Positions 50,081 through 58,848 of a stretch of 60,903 nucleotides of DNA are shown here, in pieces. Made by a program: the position numbers and the translations under genes. Position 1 is the stretch's first letter. The number at the start of each line of letters is the position of its first letter. The DNA lies in assembly GCA_019187665.1 (NCBI GenBank), contig JABARH010000054.1:1-60903 (forward strand). Direction: 5' to 3'. The notes beneath the pieces are model-generated. The model was given only the letters and a program-made list of their open reading frames with translations, did no database searches and was not told the DNA's origin. Origin of the DNA: Anaerolineales bacterium. GTDB taxonomy: Bacteria > Chloroflexota > Anaerolineae > Anaerolineales > Villigracilaceae.

Positions 50081-51574
50081 ATGAAACGACTTCCCCGCCT
50101 CGCCCCGCGCGATTGGATCGGTTTCGGCCTCGTGCTGGTCGGATTCATTCTGCGCCTGCGGCAATATCTCGCCAATCGCTCGCTCTGGCTGGACGAGGCG
50201 ATGCTCACGAATAATATTTTATCGCGCAACTTCGGGGGACTCTTCCAGCAACTCGACAACAACCAGGGCGCGCCGATCGGATTCCTGCTTGCACAAAAAT
50301 TCATCACGCTCGTCATCGGCGACTCCGAATACGCACTGCGTCTCATTCCATTGATCGCGGGCATTCTTTCCCTCGCGCTGATGTTCGCCCTCACAAGAAA
50401 AATTTCAAATGCAGTTGCGGGCAACCTCGCGCTGGGATTCTTCGCCGTCGCGCCCTCTCTGGTTTACTATTCCTCCGAGGTCAAACAATATTCCTCCGAC
50501 GCTGCGATTGCATTGGCGTTGTCACTGCTTTACATCAAATATGTTCAAGCCGAAATCAAATTACGCGGCGCAATTTTGATCGCCCTCGCGGGCGCGCTGG
50601 CGGTCTGGTTTTCGCATCCCGCTTTTTTCACAGTCGGCGCGCTTGGCTTCGCGCTTTTTCTTCCGTCTGTCTTTGCTAAAAATAAAAATCGAATCGTCAC
50701 GCTCATCGTTATCGCAGTTGCATGGCTCCTCAACCTGAGCGCCCTCTACGCGCTCAACCTGCGCCAACTCTCCACACATCAATTCTTCCTCGACTATTGG
50801 CGCGCCGGGTTCATGCCGCATGACTCATCGGCGCCATCGTGGCTGGCATATTCATTGCAAGGTCCATTCCACGACCTGCTCGATCTGCAAACGAATTACA
50901 TCTTCGCCGTGCTTTTGTTTTTGATCGGATGGATCGGGCTCACGCGGCGGAATCCCCGCTTTGGATTTTTTCTGCTCGCCGTCTTTTTCCTCGCCCTGCT
51001 CGCCGCTTTCCTGACGCTCTATCCGTTCGCCGGTCGCATGATCCTGTTCCTCGCCCCGCTCTTGATCCTGCTCCTGGCCGAGGGGATTGAGTCCATCGCA
51101 AGTTTGTTCACCCGTTCCGCCGTCATCGCATGGACTGTGGGGATTCTGCTGGCGGTCTATTTGCTATACAGTCCGCTGGCTGTCAGCGTCGAAAATTTCA
51201 TCGCGCCCAAATATCAGGAACACATCCGCCCGACGATGGAATATCTGCGCGACTTCCGCAAACCCGGCGACTTGATCTATGTTTATTATTGGGCGGAGCA
51301 CGCCGTCCGCTACTATGCGCCCAAATACGGCATGGACATGCCCGCGTTCACCCTCGGCGCGGACCATCACGAAGATCCCATGGTCTACCTGTCCGACCTC
51401 GAAGCGCTGCGCGGACACGGGCGCGTCTGGATACTTTTCTCGCACGTCTATGAGAACGGAGATTTCAACGAGCGTGATTTTATTTTAGGTCTGTTGGATT
51501 CGATGGGGGAGCAATTGCGCCAGTTCCGCGAACCGGGCACGTCGGTGTATTTGTATTTGTATGATTTGAGGTAG
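50081..51574 (+). CDS. Family 39 (PMT_2-like) membrane glycosyltransferase
   Basis: A 497-residue polytopic membrane protein starting at ATG 50081; the frame upstream lies in a repeat. The first extracytoplasmic loop has SLWLDEAMLTNNIL with the Asp-Glu pair typical of GT39/GT83 lipid-linked sugar transferases. About ten to eleven membrane helices follow (PIGFLLAQKF, FFAVAPSLVYYSSEVKQYS). The soluble C-terminal part (about residues 380-497) is globular. It probably moves a sugar from a polyprenyl phosphate to an unknown outside acceptor. It follows the sugar-isomerase gene. Confidence 0.85.
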   Translation: MKRLPRLAPRDWIGFGLVLVGFILRLRQYLANRSLWLDEAMLTNNILSRNFGGLFQQLDNNQGAPIGFLLAQKFITLVIGDSEYALRLIPLIAGILSLALMFALTRKISNAVAGNLALGFFAVAPSLVYYSSEVKQYSSDAAIALALSLLYIKYVQAEIKLRGAILIALAGALAVWFSHPAFFTVGALGFALFLPSVFAKNKNRIVTLIVIAVAWLLNLSALYALNLRQLSTHQFFLDYWRAGFMPHDSSAPSWLAYSLQGPFHDLLDLQTNYIFAVLLFLIGWIGLTRRNPRFGFFLLAVFFLALLAAFLTLYPFAGRMILFLAPLLILLLAEGIESIASLFTRSAVIAWTVGILLAVYLLYSPLAVSVENFIAPKYQEHIRPTMEYLRDFRKPGDLIYVYYWAEHAVRYYAPKYGMDMPAFTLGADHHEDPMVYLSDLEALRGHGRVWILFSHVYENGDFNERDFILGLLDSMGEQLRQFREPGTSVYLYLYDLR

Positions 51575-51593
51575 GACAAATTGGTAATTTGTC

Positions 51594-54257
51594 CTACGGC
51601 TTCAAACAGACTGGGATCGAATCCACCGCTCCCCCGGGAAATTCGGTCGCGCCGTTTGAATCGAATATCTTCACGTAGCCGATATTTTCAATCTGTTTCA
51701 AGTTCAGCATCAATAAGTCTGCGATGGTGTACGTTTGGCCCATGCGGTCGCACGCGCCTTTGAGGTAGACGAACGCGCCGCCGTCACGGACTTCCAGTTT
51801 GGAGTAGCCGCTGAAACCGTTGAAGAGCGCGCGCCATTTGTAGGTGTAATATTCGGTATAGCCGGGACCTTTGAAATATTCATCCAGAATAAATTTTGCA
51901 AAATCGAGATTCGACGCCACGTAACGATAACCGGTCACATCGAACGGCGGCGTGCCAGCCTCGTAGCGCGCCTTGTCCACCCAGTAGATCCATAATTTTG
52001 TGTACTGCGGCGTGTCGGTGGGAAAGCGCGCCGGTGTTGGAGAGGGCGTGCGCGTGGGCGTGCGTGTGATCGTCGGCGTCGGTGTAAACGTCGGCGTGAT
52101 GATCGGAGTCGGCGTGCGCGTGGGTGTGCGCGTGATCGTCGGCGTTGACGTAAAGGTTGGCGAGACTCCGGGAGGCGGTGTGTGCGTCAATGTTGGCGTG
52201 GGCGTAAACGTGGGAGAGACGCCCGGCGTGGGCGTGCGCGTCAAGGTCGGCGTCGGCGACGGCACAAAGCCCGGGTCGAGACAGGTGGGGGCAGAATCCC
52301 CGGAGCCGTTGGGGTCGCGCGTATTGCCGGAAGCGTCGTAGATCTTCACCGCCTGCACATTCGGGAATTGTTTAAGACTCAACGTGATCAAGCCGGCGAT
52401 GGTCAGGTCCGTGTCAGCGGCGGCGCATACGCCTTTCAAATACACGTGTGCGGTTGCGCCGATCAATTCGGTTTTACTGTACCCGCTGAATCCGTTGTAG
52501 ATGCCGCGCCAGCCATAGGTGTAATATTCGGTGTAGCCCGGTCCTTTGAAAAATTCATTCAGCACGTCCGCGCCCATGAACGGGGAGGTCTTCACCCAGC
52601 GCACGCCATGTACTGCCTCGGGCGGGATGAGGTTGTTGGAAAAATAGACATTGACCAGTGTCCACTGCGGGGTGGGGCCGGGCGGCGGTGTTTTCGTCGC
52701 GGTTGGCGTACGAGTCGGCGTAGGCGTGCGTGTGGGCGTGCGAGTCGCAGTCGGCGTGCGGGTTGCGGTGGGAGTGCTCGTGGATGTCGGCGTGCGCGTG
52801 ACAGTGGGAGTCTTTGTTGGGGTGGGCGTGCGCGTTTGCGAGGGCGTAGCCGTGGCGGTGCGGGTTAAGGTTGCGGTGGCTGTGACTGTGGGCGTGCGAG
52901 TCGCGGTGGGCGTGAATGTTTTTGTCGGCGTGCGCGTGACGGTCGCCGTAAATGTCGGGGAGGGCGTGACCGTTTCATTGGTCACAAAAACGAAGCGCAC
53001 GGCGTCGGCGGCGACTTCGAGTCCGCTGGCCTGATTGGTCTGATCGTGGGTGAAATTACCGAGGCTGATGAATTCGTTTCCGCTTCCGTTGAAATTATAT
53101 TTTCCGACGTACACCCAGCCGTCGCTGACGTAGAAGCCGTTGGGGAAAACGACTTGATTGATCGTGACGCGGCTGGTGACGCCCGCATGTTTGATGTCGT
53201 AGAGCGCGCCTTCGGTGGTGCCGTGGACGGCGGGGATGCGGATGTAGACCGCATATTCGCCCGGCGCCGAGCCGCCCGGGAAATTCCATTGGGCGGTGCA
53301 GTTGGAGGGACTCGTGCGGGCTTTAACGTAGCGGAAACTGCCGCCCTGCGCGGAACCGGCCGAGGCGACGGTGAAGCACCCGGCGGGCGATTGGCTGAAG
53401 TTGGCGCTCGAATCATCCACGATGACGCCTGTGGCGGGCGCGGCGGGATAATCGAGCGCGGGCCCCGATGGGTAAATGGCCGCGCCGTAATAAACGAGCG
53501 AGGGGTTTTGCACCCACAAGGACTCGGGTTGATTGGATTGATACGGGTCGGCGCCGGGGCCGCTCCAGCCGTAGGGGTCCATAACGATGTTGGATGGATT
53601 GCGGAGGACGAAATGCAAGTGTGCGCCGGTGGAATTGCCGGTGTTGCCGCTGATGCCGATCATCTCGCCGTGTGGAAGATCCGCACATCCGGCCGGTGAA
53701 CAGGATTGCACTGCCACTGCGCTCATATGTCCGTAGGCGGTGTAATAGCCGTTGGTATGACGCAGTTTGACATAGATGCCGAGGTTGGATTTGTGGTTCT
53801 GCGGGTCGTACCAGCCGGCGTAGGTCACCTGGTCTGCGTCGGCGGCGGCGTAGAGCGGGCGGTAACTGATGCCGTAGTCAATGCCGTCGTGACCGTTGTA
53901 GGAGACCCAGTCGCCGAGGCTGTAACTCCAATACGTTCCGTAGCCCGCGTCACACACTCCGGGTTGGGCGGGCGGAGCGCCGCGCGGCGGAGGCTGCGGG
54001 CAGACTTTGCGCGCTTCTTTGCCGTTGAAGACAACGATGCGCCCGTCGCTGTCGGAGTAATTTGGGGAGGTGTGATCGAAGACGGAGTTTTGGGAGGCGG
54101 AGCCGGGATAGGGAGGGTAGAGAAATGCGTCCACCGCCGCGGCCGGCGCGGAGTTGGAATGAGCCGCAACGCGCGGGACGGAGCGGCTGTTCGCGCCGAG
54201 GGCGAGTCCGGCGAGGCAGAGTCCAACGAAGAGGCAGCGGGTCATCAGTCGAGACAC
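51594..54257 (-). CDS. Secreted M23 peptidase with golvesin-like and two GerMN-like domains
   Basis: An 887-residue exported protein. Order: signal peptide (1-30); M23 LytM-type metallopeptidase (about 115-225; HDGIDYG, YGHM, GAHLHF zinc residues); golvesin/Xly CBD-like domain (about 280-425, ending [12 protein letters not shown]); Thr/Pro linker (428-525); a GerMN-like domain (about 527-655, [16 protein letters not shown]); a second Thr/Pro linker (660-746); and a second GerMN-like domain (about 747-887, [16 protein letters not shown]). It should cut or bind cell-wall peptides. It is the last of three secreted-protein genes on this strand, 14 bp after the small lipoprotein gene. Confidence 0.92.
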   Translation of the reverse strand: MSRLMTRCLFVGLCLAGLALGANSRSVPRVAAHSNSAPAAAVDAFLYPPYPGSASQNSVFDHTSPNYSDSDGRIVVFNGKEARKVCPQPPPRGAPPAQPGVCDAGYGTYWSYSLGDWVSYNGHDGIDYGISYRPLYAAADADQVTYAGWYDPQNHKSNLGIYVKLRHTNGYYTAYGHMSAVAVQSCSPAGCADLPHGEMIGISGNTGNSTGAHLHFVLRNPSNIVMDPYGWSGPGADPYQSNQPESLWVQNPSLVYYGAAIYPSGPALDYPAAPATGVIVDDSSANFSQSPAGCFTVASAGSAQGGSFRYVKARTSPSNCTAQWNFPGGSAPGEYAVYIRIPAVHGTTEGALYDIKHAGVTSRVTINQVVFPNGFYVSDGWVYVGKYNFNGSGNEFISLGNFTHDQTNQASGLEVAADAVRFVFVTNETVTPSPTFTATVTRTPTKTFTPTATRTPTVTATATLTRTATATPSQTRTPTPTKTPTVTRTPTSTSTPTATRTPTATRTPTRTPTPTRTPTATKTPPPGPTPQWTLVNVYFSNNLIPPEAVHGVRWVKTSPFMGADVLNEFFKGPGYTEYYTYGWRGIYNGFSGYSKTELIGATAHVYLKGVCAAADTDLTIAGLITLSLKQFPNVQAVKIYDASGNTRDPNGSGDSAPTCLDPGFVPSPTPTLTRTPTPGVSPTFTPTPTLTHTPPPGVSPTFTSTPTITRTPTRTPTPIITPTFTPTPTITRTPTRTPSPTPARFPTDTPQYTKLWIYWVDKARYEAGTPPFDVTGYRYVASNLDFAKFILDEYFKGPGYTEYYTYKWRALFNGFSGYSKLEVRDGGAFVYLKGACDRMGQTYTIADLLMLNLKQIENIGYVKIFDSNGATEFPGGAVDSIPVCLKP
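52018..52270. repeat. GGCGTGCGCGTG minisatellite (second P/T linker)
   Basis: Tandem degenerate units of about 12-18 bp encode TPTxTPTP-type sequence in the M23 gene. The DNA-level repetition on top of amino-acid repetition suggests slippage-driven length change. Confidence 0.8.
52680..52972. repeat. GGCGTGCGAGTC minisatellite (first P/T linker)
   Basis: About 290 bp of the same kind of degenerate tandem units, encoding [15 protein letters not shown] repeats between the golvesin-like and first GerMN-like domains of the M23 protein. Confidence 0.8.
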
Positions 54258-54271
54258 AGGGAGGCTCGCAT

Positions 54272-54955
54272 TTACGGGGGCGGGGTGGCTTGCGATTGTG
54301 AGACGGATGTCAGTGTTGCCAAAACAATTTCGGCGGCGGCGATGCAGTCGTCGGGCTGTTCCTCGAAGTCTACTTGAAAGCTGGTGAAGATCACGCCGTC
54401 GCTGGCTTGATAGGTGACGAATTGGCGCGCGCCCTGTTGCAGGGCAATGTTGATCTCAAAAAATAATTCGCCAATTTTTCGCATGTCGTGTTCCACTTGC
54501 AAGCCGGGCGCGAGTCCGCCGGTCAAGTTGGGCGCGATGACGCAATAGGGAATGTCGCGATGTCCGAGCGCGGGCTGTCCATAGTTGTCGGTGGTCTGCG
54601 CCCAGACGCGTGTGTTGTAACGGAGGCGAAAATAAAAACCGGGACGCGAGTCGGCGAGGTAGGTCGGCAGGCCGTCCCAGACGTCGAAGACCGGTTCGGA
54701 GGGCGCGGGCGAGGGCAGAATTAGTTCGGGCAGGAGGGTTGCGGTGGGGGTGGGCCCGAAGGTGGGTCGCGGCGTGGGTGTGGTGGAAGGCTCCGCCTCC
54801 GGCGTTTGGGTGGGGGCGAGGGTCTCGCTTGCGGGCGGAGTCGCTTCCGCTTCGTTCGTGCTGGCGGCGAGCGGCTGCAACGTCGCGGCGGCGGAGGGTC
54901 CGCAGGCGGCGAGCAGGATGGCAAACAGGAGGTGGATCGTGATCAGCCGTTTCAT
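54272..54955 (-). CDS. Hypothetical lipoprotein
   Basis: A 227-residue protein with a lipoprotein signal (MKRLITIHLLFAILLAACGP, lipidation Cys near residue 18), then a Thr/Pro/Glu-rich linker to about residue 80 and a globular C-terminal domain (DGLPTYLADSRPGFYFRLRY to the end). No family is recognised. The start at ATG 54955 lies 8 bp after the preceding lipoprotein gene's stop; longer upstream frames would overlap that gene. It is likely co-expressed with the propeller lipoprotein and the M23 protein. Confidence 0.85.
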   Translation of the reverse strand: MKRLITIHLLFAILLAACGPSAAATLQPLAASTNEAEATPPASETLAPTQTPEAEPSTTPTPRPTFGPTPTATLLPELILPSPAPSEPVFDVWDGLPTYLADSRPGFYFRLRYNTRVWAQTTDNYGQPALGHRDIPYCVIAPNLTGGLAPGLQVEHDMRKIGELFFEINIALQQGARQFVTYQASDGVIFTSFQVDFEEQPDDCIAAAEIVLATLTSVSQSQATPPP

Positions 54956-54962
54956 TTTAAAC

Positions 54963-56036
54963 TCACTTACGCATCCATACTGGACAACAGAGCGGGCGCG
55001 GGCTTGCGATCGTTTTAACTTCGCCCGAGTCGAGTTCGGCGATCCATAGCGCGATTGTATCATCTAACGGATTGACGACCATGAATGCCAGAAAGTGCCC
55101 GTCGGCAGACCAGCGCGGCGACTCGACCAGCATGTTCGCAAAGCGCGTCACGCGCGCGGTTTGTCCCGTCGCAAGATTCACGATGTAGATGTTGCTGACC
55201 AATGCGTCCGCAATTTGATCGGCGCGCGGGTCGTCGGGATTCTCGCGGTGGACGTAGGCGATGCGTGTCGAGTCGGGACTCCAGGCGGGCGCGTATCCGT
55301 GACCGGAGTCGGCGGGGGCGAGGGTGCGCGCGTTGCGTCCGTTCGCGTCCATGACCCACAGTTCGCCGGTGGGAAAAGGCGTGGCCGAGTCGGGCAGGGC
55401 GATGAACGCAATTTGTTTTCCGTTGGGGGAAAAACGCGCGAAGGTGATGATCCAATCTTTTTCGGTGTGAATCTGCCAGGTGCGGTTGCCCGAGGGCGTC
55501 GCCGCCCATAGTTCGGAGCCCAATCCCAGTCCGCGCGTGAACGTGTAGATGAGACTTTGCCCGTCCGGCGCGAAATCCATGTTGTACGTTTGCGCGGGCA
55601 GGTCGAATTGGCTGGCGATTCCGTCCGGGGTCACGCGCAGGAGGCGGGTGTTGCCGAGCGCGTCCACGCGCAAGTAAAGATTCGAGTCGAAGTCCCATGT
55701 CAGAAAATGGCTGTCTGTTTCGGCGAATGGATTCGCCAGCGCGCCGCTGGTGAGATCCGCAAGCAATACAAGCGGACCGTTCAGGCAGGCGAGTTCGAGC
55801 GCGAGGAAATGTCCGCGCGGCGCGGGGTGAGTGGCGATTAACGGGCAGGGCAGGTCGAGCGGAATCTCGCGGGCAATATTGAAATTGGAATCGAATTCGG
55901 TCAGAGTGGGAGGGGCAAAATGAAAAACGACAAGCAATGATTCGGATGAGAGAGGGGTGGGGATGGGAAGCGGGCCGCAAGCGGAGACGAACATCAAAAG
56001 CAAAACGCAAGGTATGTTGTATAAGCCGCGCAGCAT
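54963..56036 (-). CDS. TolB/WD40-like beta-propeller lipoprotein
   Basis: A 357-residue lipoprotein (MLRGLYNIPCVLLLMFVSAC, lipidation Cys) with repeated propeller blades. Signature pieces are YNMDFAPDGQSLIYTF, ITFARFSPNGKQIAFI, YAPAWSPDSTRIAYV and ESPRWSADGHFLAFMV. The ATG at 56036 is selected because it begins the signal peptide; the frame upstream is non-coding. It is the first gene of a three-gene operon with a small lipoprotein and a GerMN-containing M23 protein. In Actinobacteria LpqB joins GerMN and propeller in one chain, so the set may be a split functional analogue (inference). Confidence 0.87.
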   Translation of the reverse strand: MLRGLYNIPCVLLLMFVSACGPLPIPTPLSSESLLVVFHFAPPTLTEFDSNFNIAREIPLDLPCPLIATHPAPRGHFLALELACLNGPLVLLADLTSGALANPFAETDSHFLTWDFDSNLYLRVDALGNTRLLRVTPDGIASQFDLPAQTYNMDFAPDGQSLIYTFTRGLGLGSELWAATPSGNRTWQIHTEKDWIITFARFSPNGKQIAFIALPDSATPFPTGELWVMDANGRNARTLAPADSGHGYAPAWSPDSTRIAYVHRENPDDPRADQIADALVSNIYIVNLATGQTARVTRFANMLVESPRWSADGHFLAFMVVNPLDDTIALWIAELDSGEVKTIASPRPLCCPVWMRK

Positions 56037-56190
56037 GAGGAAATTATATACCTGATGGTACGCAGTTTTGTTTGAAAGCGCGCAATCTCCCTTGTCCCCG
56101 CCGACGATTGACCCCCACCTGCCTTCGCGAATCACACCCGCAGGGTGCCATCCCGCGGGGGGAGGTTCTATTTCACCTTGGAGAGTGTTG

Positions 56191-56196
56191 TATAAT
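56191..56196 (+). promoter_or_regulatory. -10 box of the DUF433/DUF5615 pair
   Basis: A perfect TATAAT lies 18 bp before the DUF433 ATG. The rest of the 177-bp gap 56037-56213 shows a GC-rich inverted repeat near 56150 (CCCGCGGGG) and no gene. Confidence 0.5.
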
Positions 56197-56213
56197 TCTG
56201 CCGCGAGGCAGCC

Positions 56214-56462
56214 ATGACAGATCAAAAACTACTCGAACGAATCAGCATGAATCCAAATGTGGTGACTGGCAAGCCCGTCATCCGTGGGACGCGATTAACC
56301 GTGGAATACATCCTGAATTTACTGGCGCACGGACAGGATGCCGAGGAAATCATCCGCGAATACAACGGGCTGACCGTTGACGATGTCCGCGCCTGTATTC
56401 TCTTTGCCAGCAAAACGCTGGAAACTACGCTCTTCATGCCGCTCGCGGCGGAGAACGCCTAG
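56214..56462 (+). CDS. DUF433 antitoxin
   Basis: An 82-residue DUF433 protein, a winged-helix-like antitoxin: ISMNPNVVTGKPVIRGTRLT, VEYILNLLAHGQDAEEIIRE and YNGLTVDDVRACILFA are the family blocks. It ends 0 bp before the DUF5615 gene. It presumably represses the pair and neutralises the partner. Confidence 0.94.
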   Translation: MTDQKLLERISMNPNVVTGKPVIRGTRLTVEYILNLLAHGQDAEEIIREYNGLTVDDVRACILFASKTLETTLFMPLAAENA

Positions 56463-56813
56463 ATGCGTTTTCTGGTGGACGAGTCCACCGGTCCGCGCGT
56501 GGCGGAATGGCTGACTGATCAGGGATACGACGTCGTCTCGATCTATCACTCCGCTCGCGGCGCGGACGATGACCATGTCTTGCAAATGGCCAACGAAGAA
56601 GACCGCATCTTGATCACCAATGACCGGGACTTTGGTGAAAAGGTCTATCGCGAACACAAACCTCATCGAGGGACCATCCTGTTGCGTCTTGCCGATGAGC
56701 GAGCACAGGTCAAAATAGAGGTTCTCAAGAGCCTGCTTGAAAATTATCCTGATCGTCTGGCGGGACAGTTTATCGTTGTAACAGAAACACGAGTTCGATT
56801 CGCAAAGGAATAA
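56463..56813 (+). CDS. DUF5615 PIN-like toxin
   Basis: A 116-residue PIN-like protein. MRFLVDESTGPRVAEWL has the first Asp, GADDDHVLQMANEEDRILITNDRDFG the later Asp/Asn-Asp metal residues and GTILLRL the following strand. DUF433-DUF5615 pairs are widespread predicted toxin-antitoxin modules. Its stop codon abuts an Rhs gene fragment, so the pair either inserted beside or helped preserve that remnant. Confidence 0.93.
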   Translation: MRFLVDESTGPRVAEWLTDQGYDVVSIYHSARGADDDHVLQMANEEDRILITNDRDFGEKVYREHKPHRGTILLRLADERAQVKIEVLKSLLENYPDRLAGQFIVVTETRVRFAKE

Positions 56814-57672
56814 ACCTACTCGCCGACCGCACGAACGGGACATTGAAATATCTGTTCGCCGATCACCTCGGCAGTACTACACTCTCGACAGACGCAAACG
56901 GGACGGTCAGCGCCTCCGCGATGTATCGCGAAGCACCCCGTAGCGTAGCGGAGTGGGCAAAACCTTCGGCGAGACGCGCTACTTCATTGGCGATCTGAAG
57001 ACCGATTACACTTTCACCGGTCAGCGCGAGGAAGCCAGCCTGGGACTTTACTTTTTCGTGGCTCGCTGGCTCGACCCCTCGCTGGGACGGTTCACCTCCC
57101 CCGACACGATCGTCCCCACCTCCACGCAAGGGACGCAGGCTTGGGATCGGTACGCGTTCGTGAATAATAATCCGGTCAGGTATACGGACCCGACGGGGCA
57201 TATGATAGTGAGTGATGGTTCGCAATCCAACCCCGGTGATCCCTGTATGCGTTATGGATATGACACTCCACAATGTCGCATGTCCCTGAACTTGCCGGAA
57301 CACCAAAAAGATGATGATATTACTGATGAGCCAAGAGATTTAGGGAACATTCTTCCAAAAGACGATGATGCTACTAAAGACCCAACACTCCCTTCCCCTC
57401 CTTCGTCAGGGACACCTCCTTGCAAGGATGCTGATGCTTGCGAATTCGATATAGCATTACTTGTATACTTGCTAGCCGCCAATATATTTACCGATCTCAT
57501 TATTGTTCTGATAACTGTCGAATTGCTAAGTGGTCCCATCGGATGGATTGCCTTGGCGGCAACGATTATTATTTTGATAGTAGCATATCCGATCTTCAAA
57601 GAGACTTTCAGCACCATTGAGCATATTATGGAATACAATGAATGGAAGAACTATTACGAGGCTGTCCCTTAG
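56813..57672 (+). pseudogene. Rhs/YD-repeat core C-terminus with toxin tip, 5'-truncated and frameshifted
   Basis: The first frame reads TNGTLKYLFADHLGSTTLST and breaks off after AMYREAPRSVAEW. A second frame (from about 56953) continues FGETRYFIGDLKTDYTFTGQ, ARWLDPSLGRFTSP and WDRYAFVNNNPVRYTDPTGH, the standard end of an Rhs core. The bulk of the Rhs protein is missing. The frame change coincides with an approximately 33-bp foreign-looking word (gcaccccgtagcgtagcgg). After the DPTGH cleavage-type motif is a tip of about 155 residues with two strongly hydrophobic helices (near 57460-57600), compatible with a membrane-acting toxin. Confidence 0.85.
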
Positions 57673-57738
57673 TATTTGGAGTTTTCATTGCTTCTTATTT
57701 TTCCAATTTGTGATAGCCACTGTCAAAGGAGTATTAAG

Positions 57739-58014
57739 ATGGAAGCTACCTTTAATATGAATATGGTTATTCTGTTAGGAATCTGTATAGTTATGGCAAT
57801 CATGCAAAAGAAGGGCATGATGACGACAAATAGATTTGGATTAATATGTGTTGCTTATTTTTCCTTTTTTGCTTTGAGTGCGATGAATGCGGATCGCTCA
57901 TCATTATCCCGTGGAGATGCGGAATTCGAGGCTCTTATGTTATTGGGAATCTGGGTCTTTGTGTACCCGATGGCTCGCTGGCTCTACGGAAAATGGCATT
58001 CCCGAAATTCTTGA
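57739..58014 (+). CDS. Small membrane protein, possible Rhs immunity protein
   Basis: A 91-residue protein with three hydrophobic segments (about residues 8-22, 32-48 and 66-83). It has an AAAGGAG ribosome site six bases before the ATG at 57739. It lies immediately behind the Rhs toxin tip, where immunity genes sit, and its lower GC matches the tip. No family is recognised. The role is inferred from position only. Confidence 0.65.
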   Translation: MEATFNMNMVILLGICIVMAIMQKKGMMTTNRFGLICVAYFSFFALSAMNADRSSLSRGDAEFEALMLLGIWVFVYPMARWLYGKWHSRNS

Positions 58015-58149
58015 ACCTGCTCCCCGCGAGGCGTGACCGAGGTTCTTGAGATCCCCACCGCCTTCGGCACCTCCCCTCGCGTAGCATCCTTTAGGGCAAA
58101 TCCGACAGGGGTTAGACCCTTAACAACAAAAATACTTTTGTCGCATTTG

Positions 58150-58269
58150 GGGGAGGACGGGTGGGGGCTCGACCCCTCGCTGGGACGGTTCACCTCGCCC
58201 GACAGCATCGTCCCCACCTCCACGCAAGGGACACAGGCTTGGGACCGCTATGCGTTCGTGAATAATAAC
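58150..58269 (+). pseudogene. Second Rhs core-end fragment
   Basis: LDPSLGRFTSPDSIVPTSTQ, then GTQAWDRYAFVNNN, is a near-identical copy of 57066-57170. It stops exactly after NNN, before the DPTGH motif, where unrelated sequence (the leader of the next gene) begins. It is an orphan core fragment, the scar left when a downstream tip was lost or exchanged. Confidence 0.85.
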
Positions 58270-58347
58270 TGTACACACTATTTGCCATTTCCCCTGAAAG
58301 CCTATACAATCAAAGAGTTCGACTCCAATCTACGAAAGGCGGTTTCC

Positions 58348-58839
58348 ATGAAACAAGATCGCTTCCTGTTGGGGATTCTGATCGGCATCGGCGCGCTGGT
58401 GGTGATTGCGCTGGGACTGTTCTTCACCCGCCAGGACAAAACCTTGACCTATGGCGAGGAAGATTCTCCCGAGGGCGTGGCGAAGAATTACCTCGTGGCC
58501 GTCTTCAATCGTGATTATGAGCGAGCCTACTCCTATCTCGCCGACAAAGAGTCCAAGCCCACCTTCGATCAATTCAAACAAGCCTTCCTGCAAAACAACA
58601 TCAACCCCGATAACACCGGCGTGGACGTGGGCGGCGTGGAACTCAGCGGAAATCAAGCATACGTCACGCTCTACATTCAATACGGCTCCAGCGACCCATT
58701 CTCCTCGGGCTATCGCAACGAGGAACGCGCCGTGCTGATAAAACAAAATGGCAAATGGAAGATCGAGCAGATGCCGTATAACTTCTGGTCGTACGATTGG
58801 TATCCGGCCTACACGCCGATTCCACCCAAAGTGCCGTAG
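58348..58839 (+). CDS. Membrane-anchored NTF2-like protein
   Basis: A 163-residue protein with an N-terminal membrane helix (about residues 7-25). A DUF4878/NTF2-like domain follows (SPEGVAKNYLVAVFNRDYERAYSYL, then ERAVLIKQNGKWKIEQMP). Members of this fold are small extracytoplasmic binding or immunity-type proteins. A longer in-frame reading from 58033 runs through the Rhs fragment and is not a real extension. It lies 9 bp before the DUF5671 gene, so the two are probably co-transcribed. Confidence 0.85.
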   Translation: MKQDRFLLGILIGIGALVVIALGLFFTRQDKTLTYGEEDSPEGVAKNYLVAVFNRDYERAYSYLADKESKPTFDQFKQAFLQNNINPDNTGVDVGGVELSGNQAYVTLYIQYGSSDPFSSGYRNEERAVLIKQNGKWKIEQMPYNFWSYDWYPAYTPIPPKVP

Positions 58840-58848
58840 GAGGCAGTC

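Noticed and set aside
52000..52980. Possible CRISPR-like array in the repetitive region
   Set aside because: The repeats are degenerate, without constant-length spacers, and encode Thr/Pro linkers of the M23 protein.
58033..58347. Rhs-NTF2 fusion protein starting at 58033
   Set aside because: The upstream part is an Rhs scar joined to a leader. A proper start for the membrane-anchored protein is at 58348.
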